Shown piece after piece: positions 1 through 8,959 of a stretch of DNA of 64,000 nt. Position 1 is the stretch's first letter. Each line of letters begins with the position of its first letter. The notes beneath the pieces were generated by a model, which was not told the origin of the DNA, ran no database searches, and saw only the letters and a list, made by a program, of their open reading frames with translations. Both the position numbers and the translations under genes were made by a program. Location of the stretch: assembly GCF_000422765.1 (NCBI RefSeq), contig NZ_KE383916.1:146624-210623 (forward strand). Direction: 5' to 3'. Origin of the DNA: Neptunomonas japonica DSM 18939. Lineage in GTDB: Bacteria > Pseudomonadota > Gammaproteobacteria > Pseudomonadales > Balneatricaceae.

Positions 1-488
<488 letters not shown>

Positions 489-522
489 CATTGCGATATT
501 AAGTATGCAGTAGGATAGTGTA

Positions 523-933
523 TTGACAGAATCAAGTGTGTGGTTAGTCTCTTTTCTGAGTGTCATGGTTATTATTTTTGCAGGAATAAGTATTTATACT
601 TTTTACAGGCAAAAACAACATGAACGCCAATATAAGGCTTTAGTGACTGTCTTACGTAATGAAATCCGCTCCATTACTGGAAGTTCCATTGGCATGGGAA
701 AACGTTTGGTTGATATAGAGCAAAAGCTTAATATTACGGTAGAAAAGCAACTAGAGCTTGAGAATAGAGACCCTGGTGAGTTGGCTTATAATCAGGCTGC
801 TCGCCTCATGGAAATGGGCGCTGATGTTGATGATCTTGTCAAAGATTGCGGTATCGGCCGCCCGGAAGCAGAATTGATGGCTTTATTACATAAAGAGCTG
901 CATACGCATCAAGGGATTGAGCACGAAAATTAG
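523..933 (+). CDS. DUF2802 domain protein (membrane-anchored, flagellar-locus associated)
   Basis: A 136-residue protein. It has one N-terminal membrane segment (about residues 6-27), then a basic/coiled-coil stretch and a C-terminal helical part ending in a helix-turn-helix-like sequence (DVDDLVKDCGIGRPEAELM). The start is TTG at 523: an in-frame stop lies at 511-513, and the AGGA at 512-515 is suitably placed as a ribosome binding site. DUF2802 proteins sit at the end of polar flagellar/chemotaxis operons in Pseudomonas and relatives, but their role is not established. The gene ends 4 bases inside the convergent FlhB-like gene. The cheW gene often found between parP and this gene is absent here. 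Confidence 0.8.
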   Translation: MTESSVWLVSFLSVMVIIFAGISIYTFYRQKQHERQYKALVTVLRNEIRSITGSSIGMGKRLVDIEQKLNITVEKQLELENRDPGELAYNQAARLMEMGADVDDLVKDCGIGRPEAELMALLHKELHTHQGIEHEN

Positions 934-1199
934 TTTTTATTTTTAAGCTTATATGCAAAAGCAATGACTTCTGCGATAGCCTTATAGAGCGCTTCTGGTA
1001 TTTCCTCTCCAATTTCTAGACGTATTAATACTTCTAATAATTCAGGGCTTTGGTGAACATGAATTTCGTGTTCATTTGCCAAGGCTAAAATTTGTTGAGC
1101 TATCTCACCTTTCCCTTTAGCGACAATAGTGGGTGCTGTAGCAGTACCACGGTTATATTTTAGCGCAATCGCTGATGCGTTTTTATCTTCATCCTTCAT
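930..1199 (-). CDS. FlhB C-terminal-domain-like protein (orphan FlhB2)
   Basis: An 89-residue soluble protein matching the cytoplasmic C-terminal part of FlhB/YscU-type export-switch proteins. The ALKYNRG sequence near residue 13 corresponds to the segment just after the NPTH self-cleavage site of full FlhB. The membrane domain and NPTH itself are absent, so the protein resembles the already cleaved FlhB fragment. Its ATG overlaps the fliK-like stop codon (ATGA), indicating translational coupling with the hook-length protein. In full-length FlhB this domain interacts with FliK when substrate specificity switches from hook to filament. A role in that switch is an inference from family and pairing. 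Confidence 0.8.
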   Translation of the reverse strand: MKDEDKNASAIALKYNRGTATAPTIVAKGKGEIAQQILALANEHEIHVHQSPELLEVLIRLEIGEEIPEALYKAIAEVIAFAYKLKNKN

Positions 1200-3055
1200 G
1201 TTTTAATATCTATTAATTGTTTCTGAATGGGTGCTTTTTGAGGTTGAGGTTTTCCTTGCTTACAGATTAGAGTGGGGACATTAAGGCCTAGCGTACTGAG
1301 TTGTTCTCTAAAGTCATTCAATTGACTTTTTATTGACGTTACTGTGTCGTGGTGTGAGCAAGTAAAAGCGGCTGTTAATTCGCTCTGTTCCTGATTAAGG
1401 CTGAGTTCTGCATCAATACTTCTGGATGTATCTAAATCAAAGTGTAACCGGACTTTCCAGATTGTTTCCAGTTCTTGGCGGCTGTTTTGCTGGCTCCTAT
1501 GGCTTATGCGTAACTCAACGTTGTCTAGTGTTTCTTGGTTACGGATAGGAAGGTCTAATTGAAAGAAGCGTTCATTTGATTCTATTCTCTCTTGCCGGCT
1601 TTGGAGGCTCGTTAATTGATTAGTCGTTACACGCGCGAGTATTTTGTCGACAGTTGATTGGATAAGCTGTTTTTGTGAGTCAGGTAGTTGCTCTGCGAGT
1701 GCCTGAAGCTTTCCTAAAAACTGCTTCATATCTTTTGGAGATGATTGGTTGTTGGCTAGCTTGTTCTCGGTAAAAAGCCCTCCATAGTTAATGTTTTGTT
1801 TAATAGTTTGCTGAGCTTCTGCAGTACCGGGGCGTACGCCAAACAGCTGCATTAATGACTGCACCACTTTGTCAATTTGCCCTGCAGCGGCTGAGTTGCT
1901 GGCTACAGAGCTGTTTAAAAGCTGTTGTATGCCTGCCCCTAAAGAGATTTGTTGTGGGAGTTGCTCGCGTAAGCTGTTTTGTAGTGATGTTGCTTGTTGA
2001 GGCGTTAGTTGTGATGTTGCGGTTCCTGCTTTATCTATCGGAATAGGTTGAGTCCAGCTAATGCTAATTTGGTCCGTATGATTTCGTGATACTTGTATTT
2101 GCTGTAATGGAGGTAAGTTGGCAGTGGTTTGTAATGTTACTGTTGCCCCTTTTACGTTGAGTGTCAGTATATTGACAGCTTGTTCTGTCGAGTATTTAGT
2201 GGGTGTTGTATTTGGGAGTGCAGGGGGGGGGGATTGTGTGTTTGTCTGCTGAGTTGTAGGTTGCGTATGTTGTGCGGCTGTTTGTGGATTGGTTTGGGCA
2301 GAGACATTTTTTCCTTGTATAGGTATAACTTGAACTTGTGCTGCAGGGGCCGCCGTCGTAGCTGCTTTTACTGGTTCTGTTGTGAGTTGCGATGTCTGTG
2401 GCGTTGAAGGTTGAGGTGTTGCTGGCTGCGTAGGTTTTGCTTGAGTTGAAACAGCTGGTAGTGGTGTGTTTGCCATTGTAGTAGACGTCGATATGGTCGT
2501 AGCTGGTGTTGTCGCTTGAGGAGGTGCTGGTTGTTGCCGCGAAGGTGTTGGGTTTGTTTGAGGTGCTGCTGTCTGTGAAGAGGTTATAGGTAGCCCTTGT
2601 GTTTGTGATGTGACCTGGGCATTAATTGTTTGTCCGCGTGGGATGGTGTTAGCGAGTGTCGTTACATCTTTTTCTGAGCGAATAACAGGTATGACCGGTG
2701 TCTGGTAAGTTCTGGTAGTCGAGGCTTTATCTGCTAAGGGCAAAGAAGGAGTAGTGGCTACAGGTTTGTCAGCAGTGGTCGTTGTAGCCAGCTTAATAGC
2801 TAATTGGCCATCATTAGTACGAGAAATAAGCACCTTGCTACCCGCCGTTATAGGCTGTTGTGCTTTTAGCTCCATTAATACGCTGTTGCTTTCAAGTTTT
2901 AGTCTGAACACATTGGGGCTTAATTGATCTTGAGATACTTGCCGCACTGTTGCCTGTAAACTTCCGCCGGCAGGGATGAGCTTTTCAGCACTGCCAGTGC
3001 GTGTGTTCCCTGATGAATCCAGCAAGGAAAGCGATTGAGGGGTGATGGTATTCAT
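1196..3055 (-). CDS. fliK: FliK-like flagellar hook-length control protein
   Basis: A 619-residue protein with a long Pro/Thr/Gln/Ala-rich middle (about residues 110-290) and a C-terminal hook-length control domain (about residues 490-590). FliK proteins are secreted rulers that measure the hook and trigger the FlhB specificity switch; the low-complexity centre is typical. It is co-transcribed with the orphan FlhB-domain gene. A run of ten C on the coding strand (2223-2232) encodes part of SPPPA; gain or loss of one base would truncate the protein before its C-terminal domain. A second fliK in the main flagellar cluster is possible, so the gene name is by family. Confidence 0.75.
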   Translation of the reverse strand: MNTITPQSLSLLDSSGNTRTGSAEKLIPAGGSLQATVRQVSQDQLSPNVFRLKLESNSVLMELKAQQPITAGSKVLISRTNDGQLAIKLATTTTADKPVATTPSLPLADKASTTRTYQTPVIPVIRSEKDVTTLANTIPRGQTINAQVTSQTQGLPITSSQTAAPQTNPTPSRQQPAPPQATTPATTISTSTTMANTPLPAVSTQAKPTQPATPQPSTPQTSQLTTEPVKAATTAAPAAQVQVIPIQGKNVSAQTNPQTAAQHTQPTTQQTNTQSPPPALPNTTPTKYSTEQAVNILTLNVKGATVTLQTTANLPPLQQIQVSRNHTDQISISWTQPIPIDKAGTATSQLTPQQATSLQNSLREQLPQQISLGAGIQQLLNSSVASNSAAAGQIDKVVQSLMQLFGVRPGTAEAQQTIKQNINYGGLFTENKLANNQSSPKDMKQFLGKLQALAEQLPDSQKQLIQSTVDKILARVTTNQLTSLQSRQERIESNERFFQLDLPIRNQETLDNVELRISHRSQQNSRQELETIWKVRLHFDLDTSRSIDAELSLNQEQSELTAAFTCSHHDTVTSIKSQLNDFREQLSTLGLNVPTLICKQGKPQPQKAPIQKQLIDIKT

Positions 3056-3110
3056 GAATAAACACTTTTTACAATAAATCTGATCAAGAGCAATGCCCCA
3101 GCTGAGTCTA

Positions 3111-3123
3111 ATTTGTATATAAT
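3111..3123 (+). promoter_or_regulatory. Candidate -10 region for the ccm operon
   Basis: A perfect TATAAT at 3118-3123 lies 76 bases before the ccmA start, in the 143-base gap between the divergent fliK-like and ccmA genes. No good -35 box is visible 16-18 bases upstream, so it may need an activator. A short GCGCT/AGCGC inverted repeat (3162-3182) followed by a T-run lies between it and ccmA. Confidence 0.35.
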
Positions 3124-3198
3124 GCCCTGCTTATACATCGGCCAGTAACCTATTTAGTGTAGCGCTATAGTTTTTAAAGCGCAGTTTTTGAGGAAAAG

Positions 3199-3837
3199 GT
3201 GTTGTTAGAACCGCTGTTAAATGTTGTTGATCTGTATTGCGAACGAGATGAACGGGTTCTGTTTGAGGGGCTTTCTTTTGGTCTGGCAGCCGGGGAACTT
3301 GTTCAGATTGAAGGTGCTAACGGCAGTGGGAAAACTACTCTCTTAAGAATTCTAAGTGGTTTGTCTGGTGACTATGAGGGTGAAGTTTTTTGGTGTGGTG
3401 AATCTGTTGCAAAAGTGAGAGATGACTTTTTCTCTTCCTTGTTATATTTCGGTCACCAGCCAGGCGTGAAAGGTATGCTAACGCCAGTTGAAAACTTGCA
3501 ATGGTATAGTGCTATACATCCGGCTTTGTTGGCTGAGAAAATTTTCCCTGCATTAGAGATAGTGGGCCTTAAAGGTTACGAAGATGTGCCTTGCCACTCA
3601 TTGTCTGCTGGACAGAATCGACGTGTTAGCTTAGCACGACTGTATATGAATACTGCCAAGTTATGGATTCTAGATGAGCCTTTTACTGCAATCGATAAAA
3701 GTGGAGTTGCAGCTAAAGAGCGTTTGTTAGCTGACCATGTTGCTTCGGGAGGAAGTGTTATTTTAACAACTCATCACGATTTGGCCTCCTGTGGGTCGGT
3801 AACAAAGATTAATCTTGACCAATTGATGGGAACTTGA
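3199..3837 (+). CDS. ccmA: Cytochrome c maturation ATP-binding protein CcmA
   Basis: The 212-residue ABC ATPase of the CcmABCD complex, which uses ATP hydrolysis to release holo-CcmE from CcmC in cytochrome c biogenesis system I. The Walker A motif GANGSGKT is at residues 39-46, the signature LSAGQ at 135-139, Walker B LWILDE at 155-160 and the H-loop TTHHDL near 195. The start is GTG at 3199, preceded by a GAGG ribosome binding site at 3190-3193; a TTG follows directly. First gene of a tightly packed ccmABCDEFGHI operon; its stop overlaps the ccmB start (TGATG). Confidence 0.96.
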   Translation: MLLEPLLNVVDLYCERDERVLFEGLSFGLAAGELVQIEGANGSGKTTLLRILSGLSGDYEGEVFWCGESVAKVRDDFFSSLLYFGHQPGVKGMLTPVENLQWYSAIHPALLAEKIFPALEIVGLKGYEDVPCHSLSAGQNRRVSLARLYMNTAKLWILDEPFTAIDKSGVAAKERLLADHVASGGSVILTTHHDLASCGSVTKINLDQLMGT

Positions 3838-4544
3838 TGGCTGAATTGTGTACTAACTCTGCGGAAATATCGTTGGGGAAATTATTTTCTGCCGTGTTGA
3901 GAAGAGACTTGTTGCTGTCTTTTCGGCGTAAAAGTGATTTGGTTAACCCGTTGATCTTCTTTGTGATGGTTGCGACTTTGTTTCCTTTAGGTGTTAGTCC
4001 TGAGCCGAATTTCTTGGCCGACGTAGCACCTGGAGTGGTGTGGGTGGCTGCCCTTTTAGCAACACTGTTGTCTTTAGATGGTATATTCCGCTCGGATTAT
4101 GAAGACGGCACTTTAGAACAAGTGATTTTAAGCCCTCAGCCGCTTATGGTGGTTTGTTTAGCAAAGGTAATGGCGCACTGGATGACAACAGGTTTACCAC
4201 TGGCGTTGATGTCTCCTTTGCTTGGAGTCATGTTGTTTTTGCCTGTCAGTGCCATGTTTGGCATGGTGGTGAGCTTGTTGATTGGCACCTTGGTACTGAG
4301 TCTTATTGGCGCGATTGGCGCAGGCTTAACGGTAGGTTTAAAACGCGGTGGTGTGTTGATCTCTTTACTGGTCTTGCCACTGTATATACCCGTACTGATT
4401 TTTGGTTCTGGCGCAGTACAAGCTGCTGTTGCAGGGTTGCCTTTAGAAGGGTATTTTGCATTGCTTGGAGCCATGTTGGCTTTAGGCATGGTGTTGGCGC
4501 CATTTGCAATTAGTGCATCTGTACGCATTTCAGTTAGTGGTTAA
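3837..4544 (+). CDS. ccmB: Heme exporter/maturation membrane protein CcmB
   Basis: A 235-residue inner-membrane protein with about six hydrophobic segments, the membrane partner of CcmA in the CcmABCD complex. The sequence has the CcmB pattern: an FRRKSDLVNPLIFF stretch near the N-terminus and DGIFRSDYEDGTLEQ after the second membrane segment. ATG at 3837 shares its A with the TGA of ccmA; a TTG directly before it is an alternative. The ccm products are needed together to attach heme to apocytochromes c in the periplasm. Confidence 0.95.
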   Translation: MAELCTNSAEISLGKLFSAVLRRDLLLSFRRKSDLVNPLIFFVMVATLFPLGVSPEPNFLADVAPGVVWVAALLATLLSLDGIFRSDYEDGTLEQVILSPQPLMVVCLAKVMAHWMTTGLPLALMSPLLGVMLFLPVSAMFGMVVSLLIGTLVLSLIGAIGAGLTVGLKRGGVLISLLVLPLYIPVLIFGSGAVQAAVAGLPLEGYFALLGAMLALGMVLAPFAISASVRISVSG

Positions 4545-4558
4545 GAGGTAAATGAAAT

Positions 4559-5314
4559 ATGGCAGGAAGTAGTTGGTTGCCACGCTGGTTTTATCAATTG
4601 GCATCACCTCGGTGGTGTTACGATATTACGGGCAAGTTACTGCCGAGTTTTTTTATAGCAGCTATTTTATTATTAATAGTTGGGGTCGTTTGGGCATTGG
4701 CATTTGCGCCGCCGGATTATCAGCAAGGTAATAGCTTTCGCATCATGTATCTGCACGTACCTTCCGCTATTCTTGCGCAGTCATGTTATATGCTGATGGC
4801 TATAGCTGGTGTTGTGGGGCTTATTTGGAAGATTAAGGTTGCAGATATGGTGGCATATGCATGCGCACCTATTGGTGCTTCTATTGCTGTCATGGCACTT
4901 GCCACTGGTGCTATTTGGGGCAAGCCTACATGGGGTTCATGGTGGGTGTGGGATGCTCGTTTGACGTCTATGCTGATTTTACTTTTCCTCTATATGGGGG
5001 TGATGGCGTTGTATGCAGCCATGGATAATGAATCCATGGCGGCAAAAGCCGCTTCTGTTTTATCTTTAGTGGGGCTGGTCAATATTCCTATCATTAAGTA
5101 TTCCGTGGAGTGGTGGAATACTTTGCATCAGCCCGCGACATTTACGTTAACTGAAAAGCCCGCGATGCCTATTGAGATGTGGTTGCCTCTGTTAGTGATG
5201 GTGGTTGGTTTTTATTGCTTTTTTTCTGTGTCTTTAATGCTCAGGTTGCGAAATGAAATTATTCGTCGTGAGCGTCGCTCCGGCTGGGTTCGTGAGTTAG
5301 TAGCTTCTAAGTGA
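4559..5314 (+). CDS. ccmC: Heme-handling membrane protein CcmC
   Basis: A 251-residue membrane protein of the heme-handling (HHP) family that loads heme onto the chaperone CcmE. It has about six membrane segments and the tryptophan-rich WWD motif (WGSWWVWDARLTS) on the periplasmic side that binds heme. Flanking heme-ligand histidines are visible in LHVPSA and NTLHQP. ATG at 4559 has an AGAGGTAA ribosome binding site at 4544-4550. Third gene of the ccm operon. Confidence 0.97.
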   Translation: MAGSSWLPRWFYQLASPRWCYDITGKLLPSFFIAAILLLIVGVVWALAFAPPDYQQGNSFRIMYLHVPSAILAQSCYMLMAIAGVVGLIWKIKVADMVAYACAPIGASIAVMALATGAIWGKPTWGSWWVWDARLTSMLILLFLYMGVMALYAAMDNESMAAKAASVLSLVGLVNIPIIKYSVEWWNTLHQPATFTLTEKPAMPIEMWLPLLVMVVGFYCFFSVSLMLRLRNEIIRRERRSGWVRELVASK

Positions 5315-5321
5315 GGTCGTA

Positions 5322-5501
5322 GTGCAGTTCGAAACGATGTCTGAATTTATTACAATGGATGGCCATGGACTTTATGTATGGCTGTCATACGGGATTGGAT
5401 TGTCGATAATTATCGGCAATCTAGTCTTACCATTATTTAAACGTAAAGAGCTAATAAAAAGTCTGGCTCGACGCCTGCGAAGGGAGAACAATACTCAATG
5501 A
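5322..5501 (+). CDS. ccmD: Heme exporter protein CcmD (small)
   Basis: A 59-codon gene filling the gap between ccmC and ccmE. The product begins [16 protein letters not shown] and continues with YVWLSYG, one membrane segment, and a basic tail with [10 protein letters not shown]; this is the CcmD pattern (acidic/His-Gly N-terminus, single TM, basic C-terminus). CcmD stabilises the CcmABC-CcmE complex for heme release. The start is GTG at 5322, chosen because the FE...GHG part before the inner ATG (5337) is typical of the family. The stop overlaps the ccmE ATG (ATGA at 5498-5501). Confidence 0.9.
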   Translation: MQFETMSEFITMDGHGLYVWLSYGIGLSIIIGNLVLPLFKRKELIKSLARRLRRENNTQ

Positions 5502-5959
5502 ATCCTAAACGGAAAAAGAGGCTTACCCTCGTTATCTTTCTTGTGGTTGGTGTCAGTATGGCGGTAGGTTTAGCGTTATATGCGTTAAATCAAAATATAA
5601 ACCTATTTTATTCGCCGCTGCAGATTGTTAATGGAGAAGCACCTCAAGATACACGTATTCGTGCAGGTGGAATGGTTGTTGAAGGCAGTGTAGTGAGAGA
5701 TCAGAAAAGTTTACATGTGAAGTTTGAAATGACTGATTATGCTAAGACGGTACCGGTTGAATTCACAGGCATTCTTCCTGATTTATTTCGCGAAGGGCAG
5801 GGTATTGTTGCGCAAGGGTCATTAGACTCGCAGGGTGTTTTTCAGGCTGTAGAAGTGCTGGCTAAACATGATGAAAACTATATGCCACCTGAAGTGGCTG
5901 ATGCATTGGAAAAGTCCGGAAAAATGCCGGTACCTCCTAAAGAGGCGTTTAATAAATGA
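5498..5959 (+). CDS. ccmE: Periplasmic heme chaperone CcmE
   Basis: A 153-residue heme chaperone anchored by one N-terminal membrane segment (about residues 9-30), with an OB-fold periplasmic domain. The heme-attaching histidine is in H124-DENY, the conserved HxxxY motif that binds heme covalently before transfer to CcmF/CcmH. A long basic stretch (NPKRKKR) precedes the membrane segment, giving a cytoplasmic N-terminus. Overlaps ccmD and ccmF by 4 bases at its two ends. Confidence 0.97.
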   Translation: MNPKRKKRLTLVIFLVVGVSMAVGLALYALNQNINLFYSPLQIVNGEAPQDTRIRAGGMVVEGSVVRDQKSLHVKFEMTDYAKTVPVEFTGILPDLFREGQGIVAQGSLDSQGVFQAVEVLAKHDENYMPPEVADALEKSGKMPVPPKEAFNK

Positions 5960-7941
5960 TTCCTGAGCTTGGGCAATACTCTCTCATATTGGCATTAAGT
6001 CTTTCTGTCCTATTATCAGTAGTGCCACTTGTTGGCGCTTACACTTCTAATAGTCTGTGGATGGGCTTTGCCCGGCCTTTATCAAAGGCACTGTTTTTAT
6101 TTTTACTGATTAGCATGATGTGCCTTGGTTATGCTTTTTTGACTGATGATTTCTCAGTAGCTTATGTTGCGGGTAACTCCAATTCTGCTTTGCCTGTGTA
6201 TTACAAGTTTAGTGCTATCTGGGGAGGGCATGAGGGATCTTTACTGCTGTGGGTCTTTATTCTAAGTGCTTGGACCTACGCTGTTGCAGTTAAAAGCTCA
6301 GAATTACCTTTGGATATTGTTGCTCGCGTATTGTCAGTCATGGGAATGATTAGCGTTGGCTTTACATCGTTTACCTTGATGACCTCTAGCCCCTTTACTC
6401 GCTTGCTGACCAATACTCCGCTTGAAGGAGGAGACCTTAATCCTTTATTGCAGGATATCGGTCTGATTATTCATCCCCCCATGCTTTACATGGGCTATGT
6501 GGGTTTCTCTGTGGCTTTTGCTTTTGCTATTGCTGCTCTTATGAGTGGTCGCTTGGATGCAGCATGGGCACGTTGGTCTCGTCCATGGACAAATGTTGCA
6601 TGGGCATTTCTGACTTTTGGTATTGTGCTAGGTAGCTGGTGGGCTTATTACGAACTTGGTTGGGGCGGCTGGTGGTTTTGGGATCCGGTTGAGAATGCAT
6701 CCTTTATGCCGTGGCTGGTCGGTACAGCATTGGTTCACAGCTTAGCAGCTACTGAAAAACGTGGTGTGTTTAAGAGCTGGACAGTCCTGCTTGCCATTTT
6801 TGCCTTCTCGCTAAGTTTATTAGGTACCTTTTTAGTACGTTCTGGGGTGTTAACATCTGTACATGCATTTGCTTCTGATCCTGAGCGTGGATTTTTTGTA
6901 TTAGTCCTACTTAGTATAACGGTGGGTGGCTCATTTCTTCTGTATGCGATTAAAGCTGCACATGTCAAAAGCGAATCGTCTTTCGAATTAGTTTCTCGAG
7001 AAAGCTTCTTGCTGATTAACAATATTATGTTGGTTATTGTTTGCATGATGGTTTTACTGGGTACTTTATATCCGTTGATTATCGATGCGATGTCTTTGGG
7101 TAAAATATCAGTGGGGCCTCCTTACTTTAATGCGCTATTTGTACCATTAGTTGCTGTGATGGTGGTTTTCATGGGTATTGGATCTATTGCTCGTTGGAAA
7201 AAGACAGAACCAAATTACTTATTAAAACAGCTTGGTATTCCAGCAGTTGCTGCCATATCGTTAGGGTGCGCTTTTCCGCTGATATACGCAGGTACATTTG
7301 AGCTTAAAACGGCATTGGGTATGGTGTTAGCTTTTTGGGTTGTCATCGCAGTCGTGCGTGACCTGTTCAATAAAATCAGAAATAAACGTACTGTTTCAGC
7401 AGGCTTTAAAGGTTTGTCTCGTAGTTATATTGCTATGGTATTGGCGCATGCTGGCGTGGCTGTGTCTATTGTCGGTGTGGCGCTAGTCTCTGTTTATAAT
7501 GAAGAGCGTGACCTTCGGATGGCACCTGGTGATACTTTAGTCTTCGAAAATTTCACTTTTGTCTTCGAAGGCTCGAAAAGCGTTGAAGGTCCGAATTACA
7601 CCTCAGATATGGGTGTTCTGACTGTGCTAAAAAATGATCAGCAGCATTCTGTTATGTACCCTGAGAAACGTCTTTATACCGCTCGTGGTAATGTGATGAC
7701 AGAGGCTGATATCGACCCTGGTTTGTTTGGTGATCTCTATGTTGCTATGGGTGAACCTTTAGAAGGTGATGCTTGGGCGATTCGTGTTCAATATAAGCCT
7801 TTTGTACGTTGGATTTGGTTAGGTGGTTTGATGATGGCGTTGGGTGGAGTATTAGCGGCAAGTGATCCGCGTTATCGAAAGCAACTAGCTCGTAAACCGA
7901 CTAAAAATAAGTCGCTTTCCCCTGAAAGCGTAGCAGCATAA
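5956..7941 (+). CDS. ccmF: Heme lyase membrane subunit CcmF
   Basis: A 661-residue polytopic membrane protein of the cytochrome c heme lyase (CcmF/H/I). The WWD motif [15 protein letters not shown] lies at residues 236-250, with conserved ligand-type histidines in [10 protein letters not shown] (about 171-180). The large number of hydrophobic segments and a C-terminal periplasmic domain fit the usual 640-670-residue length. It receives heme from CcmE and catalyses thioether bond formation on apocytochrome c. ATG overlaps the ccmE stop. Confidence 0.97.
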   Translation: MIPELGQYSLILALSLSVLLSVVPLVGAYTSNSLWMGFARPLSKALFLFLLISMMCLGYAFLTDDFSVAYVAGNSNSALPVYYKFSAIWGGHEGSLLLWVFILSAWTYAVAVKSSELPLDIVARVLSVMGMISVGFTSFTLMTSSPFTRLLTNTPLEGGDLNPLLQDIGLIIHPPMLYMGYVGFSVAFAFAIAALMSGRLDAAWARWSRPWTNVAWAFLTFGIVLGSWWAYYELGWGGWWFWDPVENASFMPWLVGTALVHSLAATEKRGVFKSWTVLLAIFAFSLSLLGTFLVRSGVLTSVHAFASDPERGFFVLVLLSITVGGSFLLYAIKAAHVKSESSFELVSRESFLLINNIMLVIVCMMVLLGTLYPLIIDAMSLGKISVGPPYFNALFVPLVAVMVVFMGIGSIARWKKTEPNYLLKQLGIPAVAAISLGCAFPLIYAGTFELKTALGMVLAFWVVIAVVRDLFNKIRNKRTVSAGFKGLSRSYIAMVLAHAGVAVSIVGVALVSVYNEERDLRMAPGDTLVFENFTFVFEGSKSVEGPNYTSDMGVLTVLKNDQQHSVMYPEKRLYTARGNVMTEADIDPGLFGDLYVAMGEPLEGDAWAIRVQYKPFVRWIWLGGLMMALGGVLAASDPRYRKQLARKPTKNKSLSPESVAA

Positions 7942-7946
7942 GGAAC

Positions 7947-8492
7947 ATGAATATGCGTCGTTTAGTCCTTTTTGTTCCATTGTTGATTTTTTTTGTGATG
8001 GGTGGATTGTTTTGGAAGGGTTTGCAGCTTGACCCTACTGAGCTTCCATCAGCACTTTTGGATAAACCGGTACCTGTTTTTAGTTTGCCTTCATTGCTGG
8101 ACAATGACCGTGTGCTCACGCAAAAAGACTTACAGGGTAAACCTGCATTACTTAATGTCTGGGCAACGTGGTGTCCTACATGCAAACAAGAACATGCTCA
8201 GTTAAATAAAATAGCACGTGAAGAGGGTGTTGTTATTTACGGTATTAACTACAAGGATGATCGCGGAGCAGCAAAGGAATGGTTGCGTCGTTATAGAGAT
8301 CCTTATGTATTGAATATATATGATGAGCAAGGAACATTAGGTTTAGATCTGGGTGTTTATGGTGCACCTGAGACTTATGTTTTAGATGCCCAAGGGATTA
8401 TTCGTTATAAGCATGTGGGTGCAGTAACAGAGAAAGTATGGTTGAAGCTGCGTACTGTAATGCAACAGGTTTCTACAGAGTCTCAGGGGTAG
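7947..8492 (+). CDS. ccmG: Thiol:disulfide interchange protein CcmG/DsbE
   Basis: A 181-residue membrane-anchored thioredoxin-like protein. It has an N-terminal signal anchor (about residues 5-22) and a thioredoxin fold with active site WATWCPTC (Cys76, Cys79). It keeps the CXXCH cysteines of apocytochromes c, or those of CcmH, reduced in the periplasm. A second ATG two codons in (7953) is an equally possible start. Lies 5 bases after ccmF. Confidence 0.95.
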   Translation: MNMRRLVLFVPLLIFFVMGGLFWKGLQLDPTELPSALLDKPVPVFSLPSLLDNDRVLTQKDLQGKPALLNVWATWCPTCKQEHAQLNKIAREEGVVIYGINYKDDRGAAKEWLRRYRDPYVLNIYDEQGTLGLDLGVYGAPETYVLDAQGIIRYKHVGAVTEKVWLKLRTVMQQVSTESQG

Positions 8493-8494
8493 TG

Positions 8495-8959
8495 ATGAGA
8501 TTAGTTATAGTAGTTTTTACATTGCTGTTCTCAATGGTCGCTAATGCGACTATTGATACGTATGAATTTAAAGATGATGCAACACGCGAACGCTTCCAGC
8601 AATTGACCAATGAGTTACGCTGTCCTAAATGTCAGAATCAAAATTTGGCCGGGTCTAACTCTCCTATCGCTTCTGATTTACGTCGAGAAATATATCGGAT
8701 GGTGGAGGACGGTCAAAATGATGAGCAAATTGTTGATTTTATGGTCGCTCGTTATGGTGAGTTTGTGCTCTATCGACCTCGAGTGACAGGCAATACATGG
8801 GTTTTGTGGTATGGACCTTTTGTCTTGCTTGCGATCGGTGCTGTTGTGCTCTTAATACTCACCCGTAAACGCAAAAAAACAGCTGTTATAGATGAAACGC
8901 TGAACGAAAAAGACAAAGCACGCTTGGCGACACTGCTGGATAAAGGAAAGTCTAAATGA
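8495..8959 (+). CDS. ccmH: Cytochrome c maturation protein CcmH (CcmL-type)
   Basis: A 154-residue protein with a cleavable signal peptide (about residues 1-18), the redox motif LRCPKCQNQ (Cys43, Cys46), and one C-terminal membrane segment followed by a basic tail. The reduced CXXC pair forms a mixed disulfide with the apocytochrome heme-binding site during heme ligation. It is the short form, with the TPR part encoded separately in ccmI. ATG at 8495 was chosen because it starts the signal peptide directly; longer in-frame starts run back into ccmG. Confidence 0.94.
   Translation: MRLVIVVFTLLFSMVANATIDTYEFKDDATRERFQQLTNELRCPKCQNQNLAGSNSPIASDLRREIYRMVEDGQNDEQIVDFMVARYGEFVLYRPRVTGNTWVLWYGPFVLLAIGAVVLLILTRKRKKTAVIDETLNEKDKARLATLLDKGKSK

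Noticed and set aside
1855-2407. Cysteine/leucine-rich open frames on the plus strand within the fliK-like gene
   Set aside because: Antisense frames caused by the Gln/Thr/Pro-rich coding strand.
4136-4528. 130-codon open frame on the minus strand inside ccmB
   Set aside because: It is a shadow of the ccmB codons; no ribosome binding site and no recognisable protein.
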